A stretch of 59,137 nucleotides of DNA from Pseudomonadota bacterium (GCA_022360315.1 JAKSDA010000635.1:1-59137), one strand, 5' to 3'. Positions 44,601 to 53,626 are shown, numbered from the stretch's first letter. Program-made: numbers and translations. Notes: generated from the letters alone by a model not told the origin.

Positions 44601-46356
44601 CTGGGAGGACGTGGTCGAGTCGGGTGAGCCAGTGCAGCGGCCAGGCGGAAAAGACGCCGAAAATTTTAACTACCGGCTGCGCATGCTCGAACCGGCCGAA
44701 GCGGTGACGTTCCTGCCTGCCATGCTCGACATTGAATATCAGATCTACGAGCCGGCCCGGCGCACTCCGCCGGGCCAGATCCGGGCGACGCTGGAAGATC
44801 CCGAGGGCACAGTCGCAGTAGCCGAGGTCGAACAGTCCGGTGAGTGGCGTCTGATCGGCTTTGCCATAGGTTCACCTCTGGAGCATTCGGCCGACGTCGA
44901 GGGGCCAGATCGCGATGTCATGCTGGGCAAGAACAATACTATTTACTCGGTATCGACCACGGTGGCCGGCGAATATCAGGGCCGGGGATTGGGCCGCGTG
45001 CTCAAAGAAAAGCAGCTGCGCGATGCGGCGTCGCGCGTCGATGCCCACGGCAAGCCGCGGTTTCGGTACCTCACCGGCCGCAACCGAGTTGGCCACGCCG
45101 CGCCGATGAACCATCTGAACCGCGTATTCGGTGCCCATGTGGCCTGTATCTTGACCGGCCAGTACGAAGATCCCGAAGGGCAGGCGATCTACTATCGCAT
45201 CCCGCTCGGTCCCATGGCGCCCGATCCCGAGCTGATCGAGAGCAAGTCGGTAACGCGGCGAAAAAACGCCGAGCAGTCGGGGATACGCTGGGATCTGGCC
45301 AGCGGGTTGGCCCGGCCGTATGCCCGGCCGCCGCGCAGCCTCATCGACAGCCAGCAAAAAGGCTTGCTCTACGGCCCGGCGGTCAACAAGCTCACCATCA
45401 TGAACTACGTCACGCCGGCCGTGGTCCGCGCTGTGGAGTGGATCGGCGCCATGTTGCCCGAGTTGCCCCATCTCTATATGACTTCGTGCCGCGACGAGTG
45501 CGTGGACAAATCGCTGCGCGTCTTGCGCTGGCACCGTCATCAGGCCAATGTCGCGATCGGCTTCGAGGGCGGCTATGTCGGCCATACCACCGCGGCTGCG
45601 CGGTCGCTGAGCGACCCTGCGGTGCACGCCCAGGGTCCGGCTCATTTCCACTGGCCGCGGGTGCCTCATCCGGCCGATGGAGTCGATGAGTCCATCGCCG
45701 CCATTCGCGCCGCGGTCGCAGAGGCGGGCGGGCCCGACGCGGTCTTCGCCCTGTTTTACGAGCTGGTTCAGGAGCGTACCGGACGGGTCATTCCGGCGGA
45801 ATTCTGGCCCAGGCTGATCGCCCTGAAACGCGAGTCAGACCTGCCCGTGGTCGCAGTAGAAACCGCCAGTGGCGGCTTTAGGAGTGGACGAGGGCCGTTT
45901 GCCACCACCGCTCTGGCCGGCGAATCGGAGCTCGTGCCAGACATGCTGATGTGGTGGAGCGGTGGTCAAACGGGCTATTTGCACGTGTCATCGCAGTTCT
46001 TCGTACCCACGGCGCTGACCATGGTGTCGACCTGGGACGGTGATGAGCTCAGCCTGGTCCGCCATCAACACCAGCTGCGCAGCGCCCTGGCACTCGATAT
46101 CGCGGCTTCTGTGCGCGCTCTCGACCGGGCCATGGCAACCGCTCGCGACAAGGGTCTTTCGGCCGATGGACTCGGGCTCTATCGCGTGATTGGCTGGACG
46201 TCCCAGCCAGGTCAGGCCGACGATCTGATCGCCCACCTGGCCAGGCATGGCATCCGATTGCGCCGCTTCGCCAACGATCGCCTGGCTGTGATCCCGGCCC
46301 TCGACCACGCAACCGAAGCCGCACAGGCATTAAACGCGGCCCTGGAGGATCTGTAG
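41656..46356 (+). CDS. four-domain fusion: aldehyde dehydrogenase - class III aminotransferase - GNAT acyltransferase - aminotransferase-fold domain lacking the PLP lysine
   Basis: A 1566-residue protein, far larger than any single family member. Residues 1-480 are an aldehyde dehydrogenase close to AstD (succinylglutamate-semialdehyde type), with E245 (ALEMGGKN) and C279 (TTGQRCT). Residues about 555-985 are a class III aminotransferase resembling ornithine/lysine aminotransferases, with D804 (DEVQTG) and the PLP Lys841 (FAKRAQVG). Residues about 1000-1180 are a GNAT acyltransferase with its CoA loop at GEYQGRGLGRVL (1105-1116). Residues about 1225-1566 again have the aminotransferase fold, but the expected Lys site reads MLMWWSGGQTGYLH and the PLP Asp motif reads VETASGGF. 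Acylation, transamination and oxidation in one chain recall the arginine succinyltransferase pathway. The start at ATG 41656 is where homology begins. Confidence 0.85.
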   Translation: MQALGDYIGGVFLPPEGAPLTSRNPARDGVVVVETAWSAQRVDAAVEAARAAAPDWAELSIGERWDALVRLRDSIHEHSDALADAVVAETGKLRSEARGEVAALLSRFDLVREIARDDLREGPLPGRPHEQLRFHPLGVVGVIGPFNYPLHLCHAHVIPALLMGNAVVVKPSEVTPLAGQCYAEAVHAAGLPPGVLNLVQGGAKAGQVLIANPFVRGLCFTGSYAVGRSIKEQALDRPELLLALEMGGKNTVIVLDDASVRQAAHEIVVGGYLTTGQRCTATDRVLVHRSLAGKLIDALRPLVESLHFGDPEAPDSFAGPLSTQGGRERFNQALACAHRAGGEPIVATGAIDGGFYVRGSLHRLPGHDIAGYTDTELFGPDVGIEMVDDDDEAIAVLNASLYGFANAVFTGSAERFERIYRNTSSGILNRNRSTNLASPRLPFGGVGKSGNYRPAGAYAARNVVVPMAVQENVLGTVQVHPMLAKHLPEPNLDWLAGRHGAEEAVEAGRTLLDYPRPMGLRLPGGGRLPESDEWLIRLYAGERVVREKKPPVFDHLRSLGPWMVSVDDSPLSVMDGMSQTATLCGGFAEDPVVSAYIGGEFAGTLADNADTSLGEDPAAEAMATELRHLVPGLPHVTFVNSGAEANEKALALCRINAKNPGADRILAFEGSFHGRTLLSLHATWSPKKREPFEIAGYEATFAPFPLWHTPMDEQPKAPSGFYAAAAAGEIDELVGRFGREDDDPLLAAEVNSLVAVHEALSRGDHFACIVEPMQSEGGDRYATDRFFRALRLLTRHFDIALIFDEVQTGFGLGGPFAWHTGFRLVNFRGQPDVPDAVTFAKRAQVGVVMSRFADPEPTSAHPASLVRGRIHAEMMATSHGAERIEKLVEPRLTALHQAFPHLVAAPRARGYAFAFDVPSPEHMAAFLGQRFWRGAIVFGAGTRTVRYRLSDAFLAGEVDLLFTAIRRSLSWLDAHPGSVPPRWEDVVESGEPVQRPGGKDAENFNYRLRMLEPAEAVTFLPAMLDIEYQIYEPARRTPPGQIRATLEDPEGTVAVAEVEQSGEWRLIGFAIGSPLEHSADVEGPDRDVMLGKNNTIYSVSTTVAGEYQGRGLGRVLKEKQLRDAASRVDAHGKPRFRYLTGRNRVGHAAPMNHLNRVFGAHVACILTGQYEDPEGQAIYYRIPLGPMAPDPELIESKSVTRRKNAEQSGIRWDLASGLARPYARPPRSLIDSQQKGLLYGPAVNKLTIMNYVTPAVVRAVEWIGAMLPELPHLYMTSCRDECVDKSLRVLRWHRHQANVAIGFEGGYVGHTTAAARSLSDPAVHAQGPAHFHWPRVPHPADGVDESIAAIRAAVAEAGGPDAVFALFYELVQERTGRVIPAEFWPRLIALKRESDLPVVAVETASGGFRSGRGPFATTALAGESELVPDMLMWWSGGQTGYLHVSSQFFVPTALTMVSTWDGDELSLVRHQHQLRSALALDIAASVRALDRAMATARDKGLSADGLGLYRVIGWTSQPGQADDLIAHLARHGIRLRRFANDRLAVIPALDHATEAAQALNAALEDL

Positions 46357-47474
46357 TGCGAGTCGTCGACCTACCCGCCGGGGACTCGCCGGCTGCCTGG
46401 GGGCAGTGCCACGGCGAGAGCTTTCGCGGCGAAATTCAATCGCTGGCCGAGATCCGGCTGTATTTGACGGTCAAGCTGGGCGGCTTTGTCGACCGGGCCG
46501 ACGTTCTCGTCATGGCCGAGCGCCACCTCTCGGTGCTCAAACGGTTCGATCGCGACCTCTACGACGAACTGTGCGGTATTGCCCGGGGGGCCAATACCAG
46601 CCCGGCTCACATTGTCGTGGTCAATCACTACACCGATCTGCGCGATATCAAGCGGTCGACAGCTGGTCGATCGGGCGGTGATGCCGGTGGCTGCACGGTT
46701 CTGTGGACCCGCACCGAACGCGGCCCGATCGCGGCGCAGACCTGGGACATGCACGCCACCGCCATTCCCTATGTGACCCTGTTGCGCGTACCCGAGCGCG
46801 GGTCGCGGCCCGGGGCGCTGTTGTTCACTATTACCGGCTGTGTGGGAATGGCCGGTATGAACCAGCGCGGGGTGTCGGTCACCATCAACAATCTGCACAG
46901 CACCGACGCCCGGGTCGGCATCGTGTGGCCTGTGCTGGTCCGTCGCGCCCTGGCCGAGCCGAGCGCAGAGCGGGCACGCGATGTCATTCTCGACGCGCCC
47001 ATCGGCTCGGGTCATCACTACCTGGTCGCCGATCGGATCAGCGCTTTTGGCATCGAGACCTCGGGAACCCGGCGCAGTGTGTTGTTTTCTGCCCGACCGG
47101 ATGACGGCCCGGAGGTCCCGGGATTTTATATTCATACCAATCACTGTCTGGACAGCGATGTCGCCGAGATGAGTCGTGTGGCGGAACGAAGTACGACCCA
47201 CGACCGCTACCGCTGGCTGCACACCAGTCTGAGCGGGACTCCGGTCGCCGATGTGCGCGATGCCTGGGCCCGGCTCGGTTCGGACGAGGGCTATCCACGC
47301 AGTATTTGCACCAACATGAGCACAGCCGAAAACCCGCATGGCATCGCAACCTGCGGCGCGATCGCCATGGAGCTCGGCGCCGACCATGTATGGGCCCAGT
47401 CCGGGCTGATCCACAACGTGTCTCCCCAGCGGTTTGATTTTCGGCCCGCGGCACGTCGGGATCCTATTCCTTAA
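46356..47474 (+). CDS. C45-family (acyl-coenzyme A:6-APA acyltransferase-like) N-terminal nucleophile hydrolase
   Basis: A 372-residue protein of the C45 family (isopenicillin N acyltransferase-like). The autoprocessing nucleophile is Cys113 in GGCTVLWTRTERGPIAAQTWDM. The oxidative context VVNHYTDLRD, GCVGMAGMNQRGVSVTINN and later TNHCLD are family features. Members cleave or transfer acyl groups on amide bonds after self-cleavage before the Cys. GTG at 46356 overlaps the stop of the fusion gene as TAGTG, so it is translated with it. As an N-acyl amide hydrolase it could remove the acyl group that the GNAT domain adds, closing the pathway. Substrate unproven. Confidence 0.8.
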   Translation: MRVVDLPAGDSPAAWGQCHGESFRGEIQSLAEIRLYLTVKLGGFVDRADVLVMAERHLSVLKRFDRDLYDELCGIARGANTSPAHIVVVNHYTDLRDIKRSTAGRSGGDAGGCTVLWTRTERGPIAAQTWDMHATAIPYVTLLRVPERGSRPGALLFTITGCVGMAGMNQRGVSVTINNLHSTDARVGIVWPVLVRRALAEPSAERARDVILDAPIGSGHHYLVADRISAFGIETSGTRRSVLFSARPDDGPEVPGFYIHTNHCLDSDVAEMSRVAERSTTHDRYRWLHTSLSGTPVADVRDAWARLGSDEGYPRSICTNMSTAENPHGIATCGAIAMELGADHVWAQSGLIHNVSPQRFDFRPAARRDPIP

Positions 47475-47601
47475 ACAGAACGCATTGGTTGTGGAGCACA
47501 CAGGGCATTTCGGTTGCGAGGCCAGCGGCCGAGCCGTCCGGGAGCCCGGCCGTCCGGGGGCTTGCCCAAAAATGATAGCCCGAGCGCGAAGTACTCGGGC
47601 C
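47473..47601. repeat. dispersed intergenic repeat, copy 1
   Basis: About 129 bases between the C45 gene and the next aminotransferase gene. Conserved blocks shared with copy 2 (53979-54111) include AAACAGAA at the left end, TTGCGAGGCCAGCGG, GGGAG, TTGCCCAA, ATGAT and GCCCGAGCGCGAAG followed by TCGGGCC. In this copy GCCCGAG and CTCGGGC form a hairpin near the right end (47578-47600). The two copies agree at most positions by eye, with conserved stem-loop potential. Such elements usually are REP-like or MITE-like. Confidence 0.6.
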
Positions 47602-47657
47602 AGCCACGATCACGCTGGATCCTTTCCAGTACGATCGTGTGTAGGATAGGACGCGAC

Positions 47658-48950
47658 GTGACAGGCGAGCCGACCGACTACCCGTTTTTTTTCACCTGGA
47701 CCGAACAGCGCCGTGCTGCGCCACTGGACATCACGGGTGGCCGGGGCGTGCATCTCATCGATCGAGATGGCGAGCAGTGGCTCGATCTGGGCAGCTTGAG
47801 CTATCAGGCCAATCTCGGCTACGGCCACCGCGAGGTCGTCGCCGCGATTAAGCGCCAGGCCGAGGCGATGTGTTTGGCCATGCCGACTGCGGTGTTCCCG
47901 GCCAAGCTCGAACTGGCCCGGCGTCTGCTCGAGCTGGCTCCGCCGGGCTTCTCCCGGGTATTCTTTACCCTGGGTGGAGCCGAGGCGATCGAAAACGCGC
48001 TCAAGATGGCCCGCATGGTTACCGGCCGGCACAAACTGATCGCCCGGTATCGCTCGTATCACGGCGCGACCATGGGTGCGCTCAGTTTGTCGGGAGATTG
48101 GCGGCGCATCCTGGCCGAACCCGGCTTGCCGGGCGTGGTGCGCGCCCTGGATTGTCACTGCGACCACTGTCCATTCGGCCGGGTCGTTACCGAGTGTGGG
48201 CGCGAATGCGCCAGCCATATCGGCGATCTCATGGCGCTGGAAGGGCCGAACACCGTGGCTGCTGTGGTGCTCGAGTCAGTGGTCGGTGCCAACGGAGTAT
48301 TGGTTCCGCCTCCAGAATATTGGCCCATGGTGCGCGACGCCTGCGATCGCCACGGCGTGCTTTTGATCGCCGATGAAGTACTGACCGGATTTGGCCGTAC
48401 AGGGCGCTGGTTTGGCTTTCAGCACTGGGAAGCCGTGCCCGATATGATCGTCCTGGCCAAGGGCTTGACCGGGGGGTACGCGCCGCTCGGCGCAGTGCTG
48501 GTCAACGACCGGGTGGCCGGGCATTTCGACGAAAACATCCTGGCCTGTGGACTGACCAGCTATGCCCATCCATTGGGCTGTGCAGCCGCTCTGGCCGCCA
48601 TCGAGGCCTATCAAAGCGAAGAGCTCGTCGCCCGCGCCCGCACGCTGGGTCCAGTACTGCGAGCTGAACTCGACGCTGTGCGCGCAGCCAACCCGGCTCG
48701 GATCACTCATGTGCGCAGCATTGGTCTTCTGGCCGCGATGGAAGTCGACGCCCCGCACGAGGTGTGGGCCGAGCTGTCCGCCGGCCTGGTTCAGAGCAAG
48801 ATTCTGCTCCACGTCTACCCCCGGCGGGGCCTTTTGGTGTTCGCCCCGCCGCTTTGCATTGAAGAGAGCCTTTTGCGCCAGGCAGTGCGCACAGTGGCTG
48901 AGATCGTGAATCGTGCGTGCCAAAAATCGCGCCACAACTCGGCCGGGTGA
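47658..48950 (+). CDS. class III aminotransferase (omega-amino acid/taurine-type)
   Basis: A 430-residue PLP enzyme. GTG at 47658 is chosen because homology starts there (PTDYPFFFTWTEQRRAAPLD). Landmarks: GGRGVHLIDRDGEQWLDLGS, FTLGGAEAIENALKMAR, the GAT SY HGATMG loop (RSYHGATMGALS), DEVLTGFGRTGRW with the PLP-binding Asp, and the catalytic lysine in VLAKGLTGGYAPLG. A Cys cluster (CHCDHCPFG ... CGREC) is typical of taurine- and 4-aminobutyrate-like members. It transfers an amino group from an omega-amino or related substrate. It lies 183 bases after the C45 gene with a dispersed repeat in between, and 28 bases before the CoA-transferase genes. Confidence 0.9.
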   Translation: MTGEPTDYPFFFTWTEQRRAAPLDITGGRGVHLIDRDGEQWLDLGSLSYQANLGYGHREVVAAIKRQAEAMCLAMPTAVFPAKLELARRLLELAPPGFSRVFFTLGGAEAIENALKMARMVTGRHKLIARYRSYHGATMGALSLSGDWRRILAEPGLPGVVRALDCHCDHCPFGRVVTECGRECASHIGDLMALEGPNTVAAVVLESVVGANGVLVPPPEYWPMVRDACDRHGVLLIADEVLTGFGRTGRWFGFQHWEAVPDMIVLAKGLTGGYAPLGAVLVNDRVAGHFDENILACGLTSYAHPLGCAAALAAIEAYQSEELVARARTLGPVLRAELDAVRAANPARITHVRSIGLLAAMEVDAPHEVWAELSAGLVQSKILLHVYPRRGLLVFAPPLCIEESLLRQAVRTVAEIVNRACQKSRHNSAG

Positions 48951-48978
48951 AAACCAACCACGGCTGTGAGAAGCAACC

Positions 48979-49740
<762 letters not shown>

Positions 49741-49779
49741 AACCCAGTCCGCTTCGGACCCATCTATCAGGAGAGAGTC

Positions 49780-50409
49780 ATGCCGTTTAGCCGCCAAGAC
49801 ATCGCCCAGCGCGCTGCCCGAGAGATTCCACCGGGCTCGATCGTCAATCTGGGCATCGGCCTGCCCACACTGGTCGCCGACTACGTACCGCCCGAGCACG
49901 AGGTGTGGTTTCACAGCGAGAACGGCCTGCTCGGCATGGGTCCGTTTCCCTACGAAGGCGACGAGGACCCCCAGCTCATCAACGCCGGGAAACAGACGGT
50001 AACGGTCGTGCCCGGTGGCTCGTTTTTCGATTCGGCCCAGTCGTTTACCATGATCCGCGGCGGCCACATCGACGTCGCCTTGCTCGGCGCCATGCAGGTA
50101 TCGCAACGGGGCGATCTGGCCAACTGGTCGGTGCCCGGCGGCAAGACCCTGGGTATCGGCGGGGCCATGGACCTAGCCAATGGCTGCCGCCGGGTCATCG
50201 TGCTGATGACTCATGTCAGCAAACAAGGCGAAGCCAAACTACTCCAAGAGTGCACCTACCCGCTGACCGCCGTGGGCGTGGTCAATCGAGTGATCACCGA
50301 CCTCGCTGTCCTCGACATCACTGAAAAGGGCTTTAAACTGGTCGAATGCGCCCCGGGTGTCAGCCCCGAGCAGGTGCGAGAAACCACCGGCGCCGACGTG
50401 CAACGGTAG
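49780..50409 (+). CDS. scoB: 3-oxoacid CoA-transferase subunit B
   Basis: A 209-residue beta subunit of the CoA transferase. The catalytic Glu, which forms the glutamyl-CoA thioester, lies in VWFHSENGLLGMGP. GSFFDSAQSFTMIRGGHIDVALLGAMQV and VIVLMTHVSKQGEAKLL are also typical. A GGAGAG ribosome-binding site lies 7 bases before the ATG. It acts as an A2B2 enzyme with scoA and converges with aioA, whose gene ends 10 bases further on. With acetoacetyl-CoA synthetase at 35224-37179 it indicates use of acetoacetate or related short 3-oxoacids. Confidence 0.94.
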   Translation: MPFSRQDIAQRAAREIPPGSIVNLGIGLPTLVADYVPPEHEVWFHSENGLLGMGPFPYEGDEDPQLINAGKQTVTVVPGGSFFDSAQSFTMIRGGHIDVALLGAMQVSQRGDLANWSVPGGKTLGIGGAMDLANGCRRVIVLMTHVSKQGEAKLLQECTYPLTAVGVVNRVITDLAVLDITEKGFKLVECAPGVSPEQVRETTGADVQR

Positions 50410-50419
50410 AGCGGGTCGG

Positions 50420-52912
50420 TTATCTGCGGTAGCGCCGGCTCCGGAACGAGATGAGGCGACGATACTCGGCGACGTCGCCGACTTTGCGGATGTTGGCCCA
50501 GGTGCCCTTGTAGTACGGAATCGCGTTTTCGTCGACCCAGTCGGTGGTCAGGTTGCCCATCACACCATTGTAGTAACCGAACATCATAAACGTGTGTCCG
50601 GGTTTGATGTCTTTTTCCAGGTAGGCCATCGCAAAGGTCGATCCGTAGTCGTTGAACACCTCGACAATATCACCCGAGACAACCTTGAGGTCGCGGGCAT
50701 CGTCTGGGTTGAGTTCGATGGGAGCGAGCGGATATCTTCCCTTGACAGTGGTGAGATGTTTATCGTGGTAGCCGGTTTGCCACACTGCATTGACCCGGCC
50801 GTTGTTGATCCAGAACCGGTATTTGTCTTTCTGTGCCTTGACCGGTGTGGGTAGCCCTTTCCACGGCGCGGGCAGAAATTTGGCCTTACCATCGGAAGTG
50901 CTGAACTTGCCGTCCTGGTAGAGCATTTCGGTTCCGACCAGCTTGTCGTTTTTGTACTCCACGACCGGCAATTGCACGCCGTCGTTGCCCATGGCGCGCA
51001 GGCGTTCGTAGGTGACCAGATGGCCAGTACCGCCGCCCTGGCTGTCGATGGGCGGAGCCTCTTTTTGACCAGCACGGCGAAAACCGTCGTTGAACGCGTC
51101 TTCTTCGCTCTTCCAGTCGAAGCCGGAGAAGCGCTTGACCATCTCGGCCTTGCCCTCGGCCTGGTAAAGGGCCTTGATGGCATTGGCGATCTCGGCGGCG
51201 ATCAGGCAATCGGGCTTGGCTGTGCCCGGTGGATCCATGAACTTTTCGCTCAACCTCATGCGCCGCTCGCCATTCATGGAGGTGAGATTCATCTCGCCCG
51301 GATGCGCTGCCGGCAACAAAAGGTGGGCGGCCTCGGCAACCTTGACCGGATAGAGGTCGATGGAGGTGACAAAGAGGCCGCCTTTCTTTTTGACCGCGTT
51401 GTAGATGATGTCCACCATCTGGTCGGTCGTTGCGCCGCGGGCCCTGGCCAGTTCGTCCTTGACAATGCGACTGCGCCGCAAAACAGACTCGCGGAACTCT
51501 TCCGCGTTCAGCGTGGTCTGGAACGGATTACAGGCCCACACTGTAAACATCTGACCATTGCCCCGGATGATCTCGCGATCGATGTACGGAGCTGGCCGCG
51601 GGCCAGGGTAGGGCGGTCGAGTATAGCCCTCCTGATGGCCACCCATGCGACAGACTCCGGTGCCGCGGCGGCCCAGGTTGTGGGTGGCGAGTCCGAGATT
51701 GACGATCGTGCTGATCAGTTTGTAGTTGTCATTGCCCCATATCGCGCCTTTTTCATAAACCGTCATGGAGCGCGGCCGGTAGCCCGAGGATCTGGGCTGG
51801 AACAGCCACGCAGCGGCTTTTTTTAGTTTGTCCACCGAGATGCCGGTGATCCGGCTGGTCTCTTCGAGACTGAGGCGGTTCTTGGCCATGGCCTGGTCAA
51901 AACCGGTCGTGCTGGCTGCAATGAACTCCTTGTCGTGCCAGCTCTGGTCCACGACATGGGTGAGCAGGCCGTTGAATAACGCGATGTCGGTGCCTGGCTG
52001 GAGGTCGAGGTGGAGAACGTTGTCCTTGCCATCGGCCACAGCTTCTGCCACCGCCACCGAGGGAGTGCGGCGCGGGTCGACAAAAATGATCTTGCCGGCG
52101 CTTTTGTCGGTCTGGTCGCCGAACCGCTTGGCTTTTGCCTCGACCGTTGCGCCCTGCAGATTGGGCAGCCAATGGGCCAAGAAATAGTTGGTCTGGGCCT
52201 CGAAGGGATTGGTCCCGATGGCCAGGATGACATCGGCGAGCTGGGCGTCTTCGTAACTGTTATTGAGCTCGCTGACACCCATGTCGCGCGAGGAGTGGAC
52301 TTCCGAGTTGTACGCCGGGCGGTTGTGGATGCGTACCATCTTGGTCTGGAATCCAGTAAACATCAGTTTGCCAGAACCCCAGGTATTCTCGAAGCCACCT
52401 CCAGCACCGCCGTGATCGAAGGCGTTGAACATGATCTGATTCGGCCCCGAGGAGTCGAGAATGCGCTTGGCCAGGCTGGCGTAGATGGCCATCGCATAAT
52501 CCCATGAGACGTCGCCCCAGTCATCGCCGCGATAGATCCGGGGGTGTTTGAGGCGATCGTTGGTCAGCCCGTCGGGGGTGTAGAGAATTTGCGCCATACG
52601 ACCACCGCGGACCGAACTAAGCCCTTTGTTGACCACGCACTCCTTGTCCGGCAATACCAGAACGCGGTGCTGCCGACCGTCTCGGTCGGTGATCTGGTTC
52701 TGCATGGCAGTGGTGAAGGTGAGGCCCAGGGACCCGATCTGGGCGCGAAAATCCTGTTTCAGGGCGTTTTCCTCTGGCCCGCGCCCTCCTTCGCGATGGG
52801 CGGGCCACGTATAGACGTGATAACCACAACCCACGATGCAGAAGTGACATGTCATGTGGGTTTTTTGGGCGTCGGCCGGAGGTAGTGCAATACGATCGTC
52901 AACGCGAGGCAT
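50420..52912 (-). CDS. aioA: arsenite oxidase large (molybdopterin) subunit AioA
   Basis: An 830-residue DMSO-reductase-family enzyme. The start at ATG 52912 places the [3Fe-4S] cysteines at 22, 25 and 29 (TCHFCIVGC), with Ser instead of the fourth Cys in KGLSSVRGGRM, the AioA hallmark that separates it from nitrate reductases. PFEAQTNYFLAHWLPNLQG, GGHQEGYTRPPYPG and AAHPGEMNLTSMNGERRMRL are AioA blocks. It binds bis-MGD molybdenum, oxidises arsenite to arsenate in the periplasm and passes electrons to AioB. AioA carries no signal of its own and is usually exported with the Tat-targeted AioB. No two-component arsenic sensor (aioSR/aioX) lies nearby. Confidence 0.95.
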   Translation of the reverse strand: MPRVDDRIALPPADAQKTHMTCHFCIVGCGYHVYTWPAHREGGRGPEENALKQDFRAQIGSLGLTFTTAMQNQITDRDGRQHRVLVLPDKECVVNKGLSSVRGGRMAQILYTPDGLTNDRLKHPRIYRGDDWGDVSWDYAMAIYASLAKRILDSSGPNQIMFNAFDHGGAGGGFENTWGSGKLMFTGFQTKMVRIHNRPAYNSEVHSSRDMGVSELNNSYEDAQLADVILAIGTNPFEAQTNYFLAHWLPNLQGATVEAKAKRFGDQTDKSAGKIIFVDPRRTPSVAVAEAVADGKDNVLHLDLQPGTDIALFNGLLTHVVDQSWHDKEFIAASTTGFDQAMAKNRLSLEETSRITGISVDKLKKAAAWLFQPRSSGYRPRSMTVYEKGAIWGNDNYKLISTIVNLGLATHNLGRRGTGVCRMGGHQEGYTRPPYPGPRPAPYIDREIIRGNGQMFTVWACNPFQTTLNAEEFRESVLRRSRIVKDELARARGATTDQMVDIIYNAVKKKGGLFVTSIDLYPVKVAEAAHLLLPAAHPGEMNLTSMNGERRMRLSEKFMDPPGTAKPDCLIAAEIANAIKALYQAEGKAEMVKRFSGFDWKSEEDAFNDGFRRAGQKEAPPIDSQGGGTGHLVTYERLRAMGNDGVQLPVVEYKNDKLVGTEMLYQDGKFSTSDGKAKFLPAPWKGLPTPVKAQKDKYRFWINNGRVNAVWQTGYHDKHLTTVKGRYPLAPIELNPDDARDLKVVSGDIVEVFNDYGSTFAMAYLEKDIKPGHTFMMFGYYNGVMGNLTTDWVDENAIPYYKGTWANIRKVGDVAEYRRLISFRSRRYRR

Positions 52913-53044
52913 CAAACACCGATCCTTTTAGTGAAACAGCGAATGTGGATGAAATATCGAGTTTCAAGGGACTACCGACTGCTGGGTATTGGACGGCGCC
53001 GCTCTATATGTTTTGGGCACGCGAAGCTACCGGTAGACAGCGCT

Positions 53045-53626
53045 CTATACATTGGAGGCGCGACCGTAGATGAGGCCGTCGACCCCAACAGCGCGCACCG
53101 TATCCTTGCTCTCGTCGTATGAGAGCACGATTCGAGGCAGCTGAACGGTCGCCTGACCACAAACCACTTGACCGGCGCGGGCGGGATCGAAGATGCTGAA
53201 GTGGCACGGGCACTTGAGCACACGCTCTTGTTCATCGTAGACGACGGGGCAGCCCTGGTGGGAGCACAGAGAGCTATAGGCCACTATGTCCCGGTCACGT
53301 CCGACTCCACCAGGCACGGGCTCACCCACTTTGAGCATGATGCACGGAGACGATGAATCGGGATACTGAAAGGTCTGCGGTTTTCCCACCACGAGTGGCC
53401 TGGCCTTGCCCACGTCGTTCTCGGGGTAGGGCAAGCTCAATGTATTCGGCGGAGGCGGCGATGGCAATGGACCAGGCTCGGGCTGCTTTTCCGGCTGCGA
53501 GCCCTTGCCCGAGCAACCGGCGACTGCGACTGCCGCGGTCGCCGTTCCACCCTGACGAAGAAAGCGCCTGCGCGAGATATGTGTGGACATGGCCGGGAAG
53601 TCTACCAGAACTGACTCGGTAGCCAT
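53045..53626 (-). CDS. aioB: arsenite oxidase small (Rieske) subunit AioB
   Basis: A 193-residue Rieske protein encoded just upstream of aioA. It has a Tat signal (SRRRFLRQGG) whose h-region ends AVAVAGCSG, a lipobox-like site, so it may be a lipid-anchored Tat lipoprotein. The [2Fe-2S] ligands are in CSHQGCPV and CPCH, and the extra Cys in CSHQGC and CPC supports the disulfide of AioB. The C-terminus (AGQVVCGQATVQLPRI, AVGVDGLIYGR) is diagnostic for AioB. Start at ATG 53626 has GAAGG 8 bases before it across a T-run; ATG 53590 and GTG 53650 are alternatives. AioB carries electrons from AioA to cytochrome c or azurin. Confidence 0.94.
   Translation of the reverse strand: MATESVLVDFPAMSTHISRRRFLRQGGTATAAVAVAGCSGKGSQPEKQPEPGPLPSPPPPNTLSLPYPENDVGKARPLVVGKPQTFQYPDSSSPCIMLKVGEPVPGGVGRDRDIVAYSSLCSHQGCPVVYDEQERVLKCPCHFSIFDPARAGQVVCGQATVQLPRIVLSYDESKDTVRAVGVDGLIYGRASNV

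Noticed and set aside
53027..53036. CTACCGGTAG palindrome between aioB and aioA
   Set aside because: Ten-base palindrome in a 130-base gap within one operon; no T-run or conserved partner. Could be chance.
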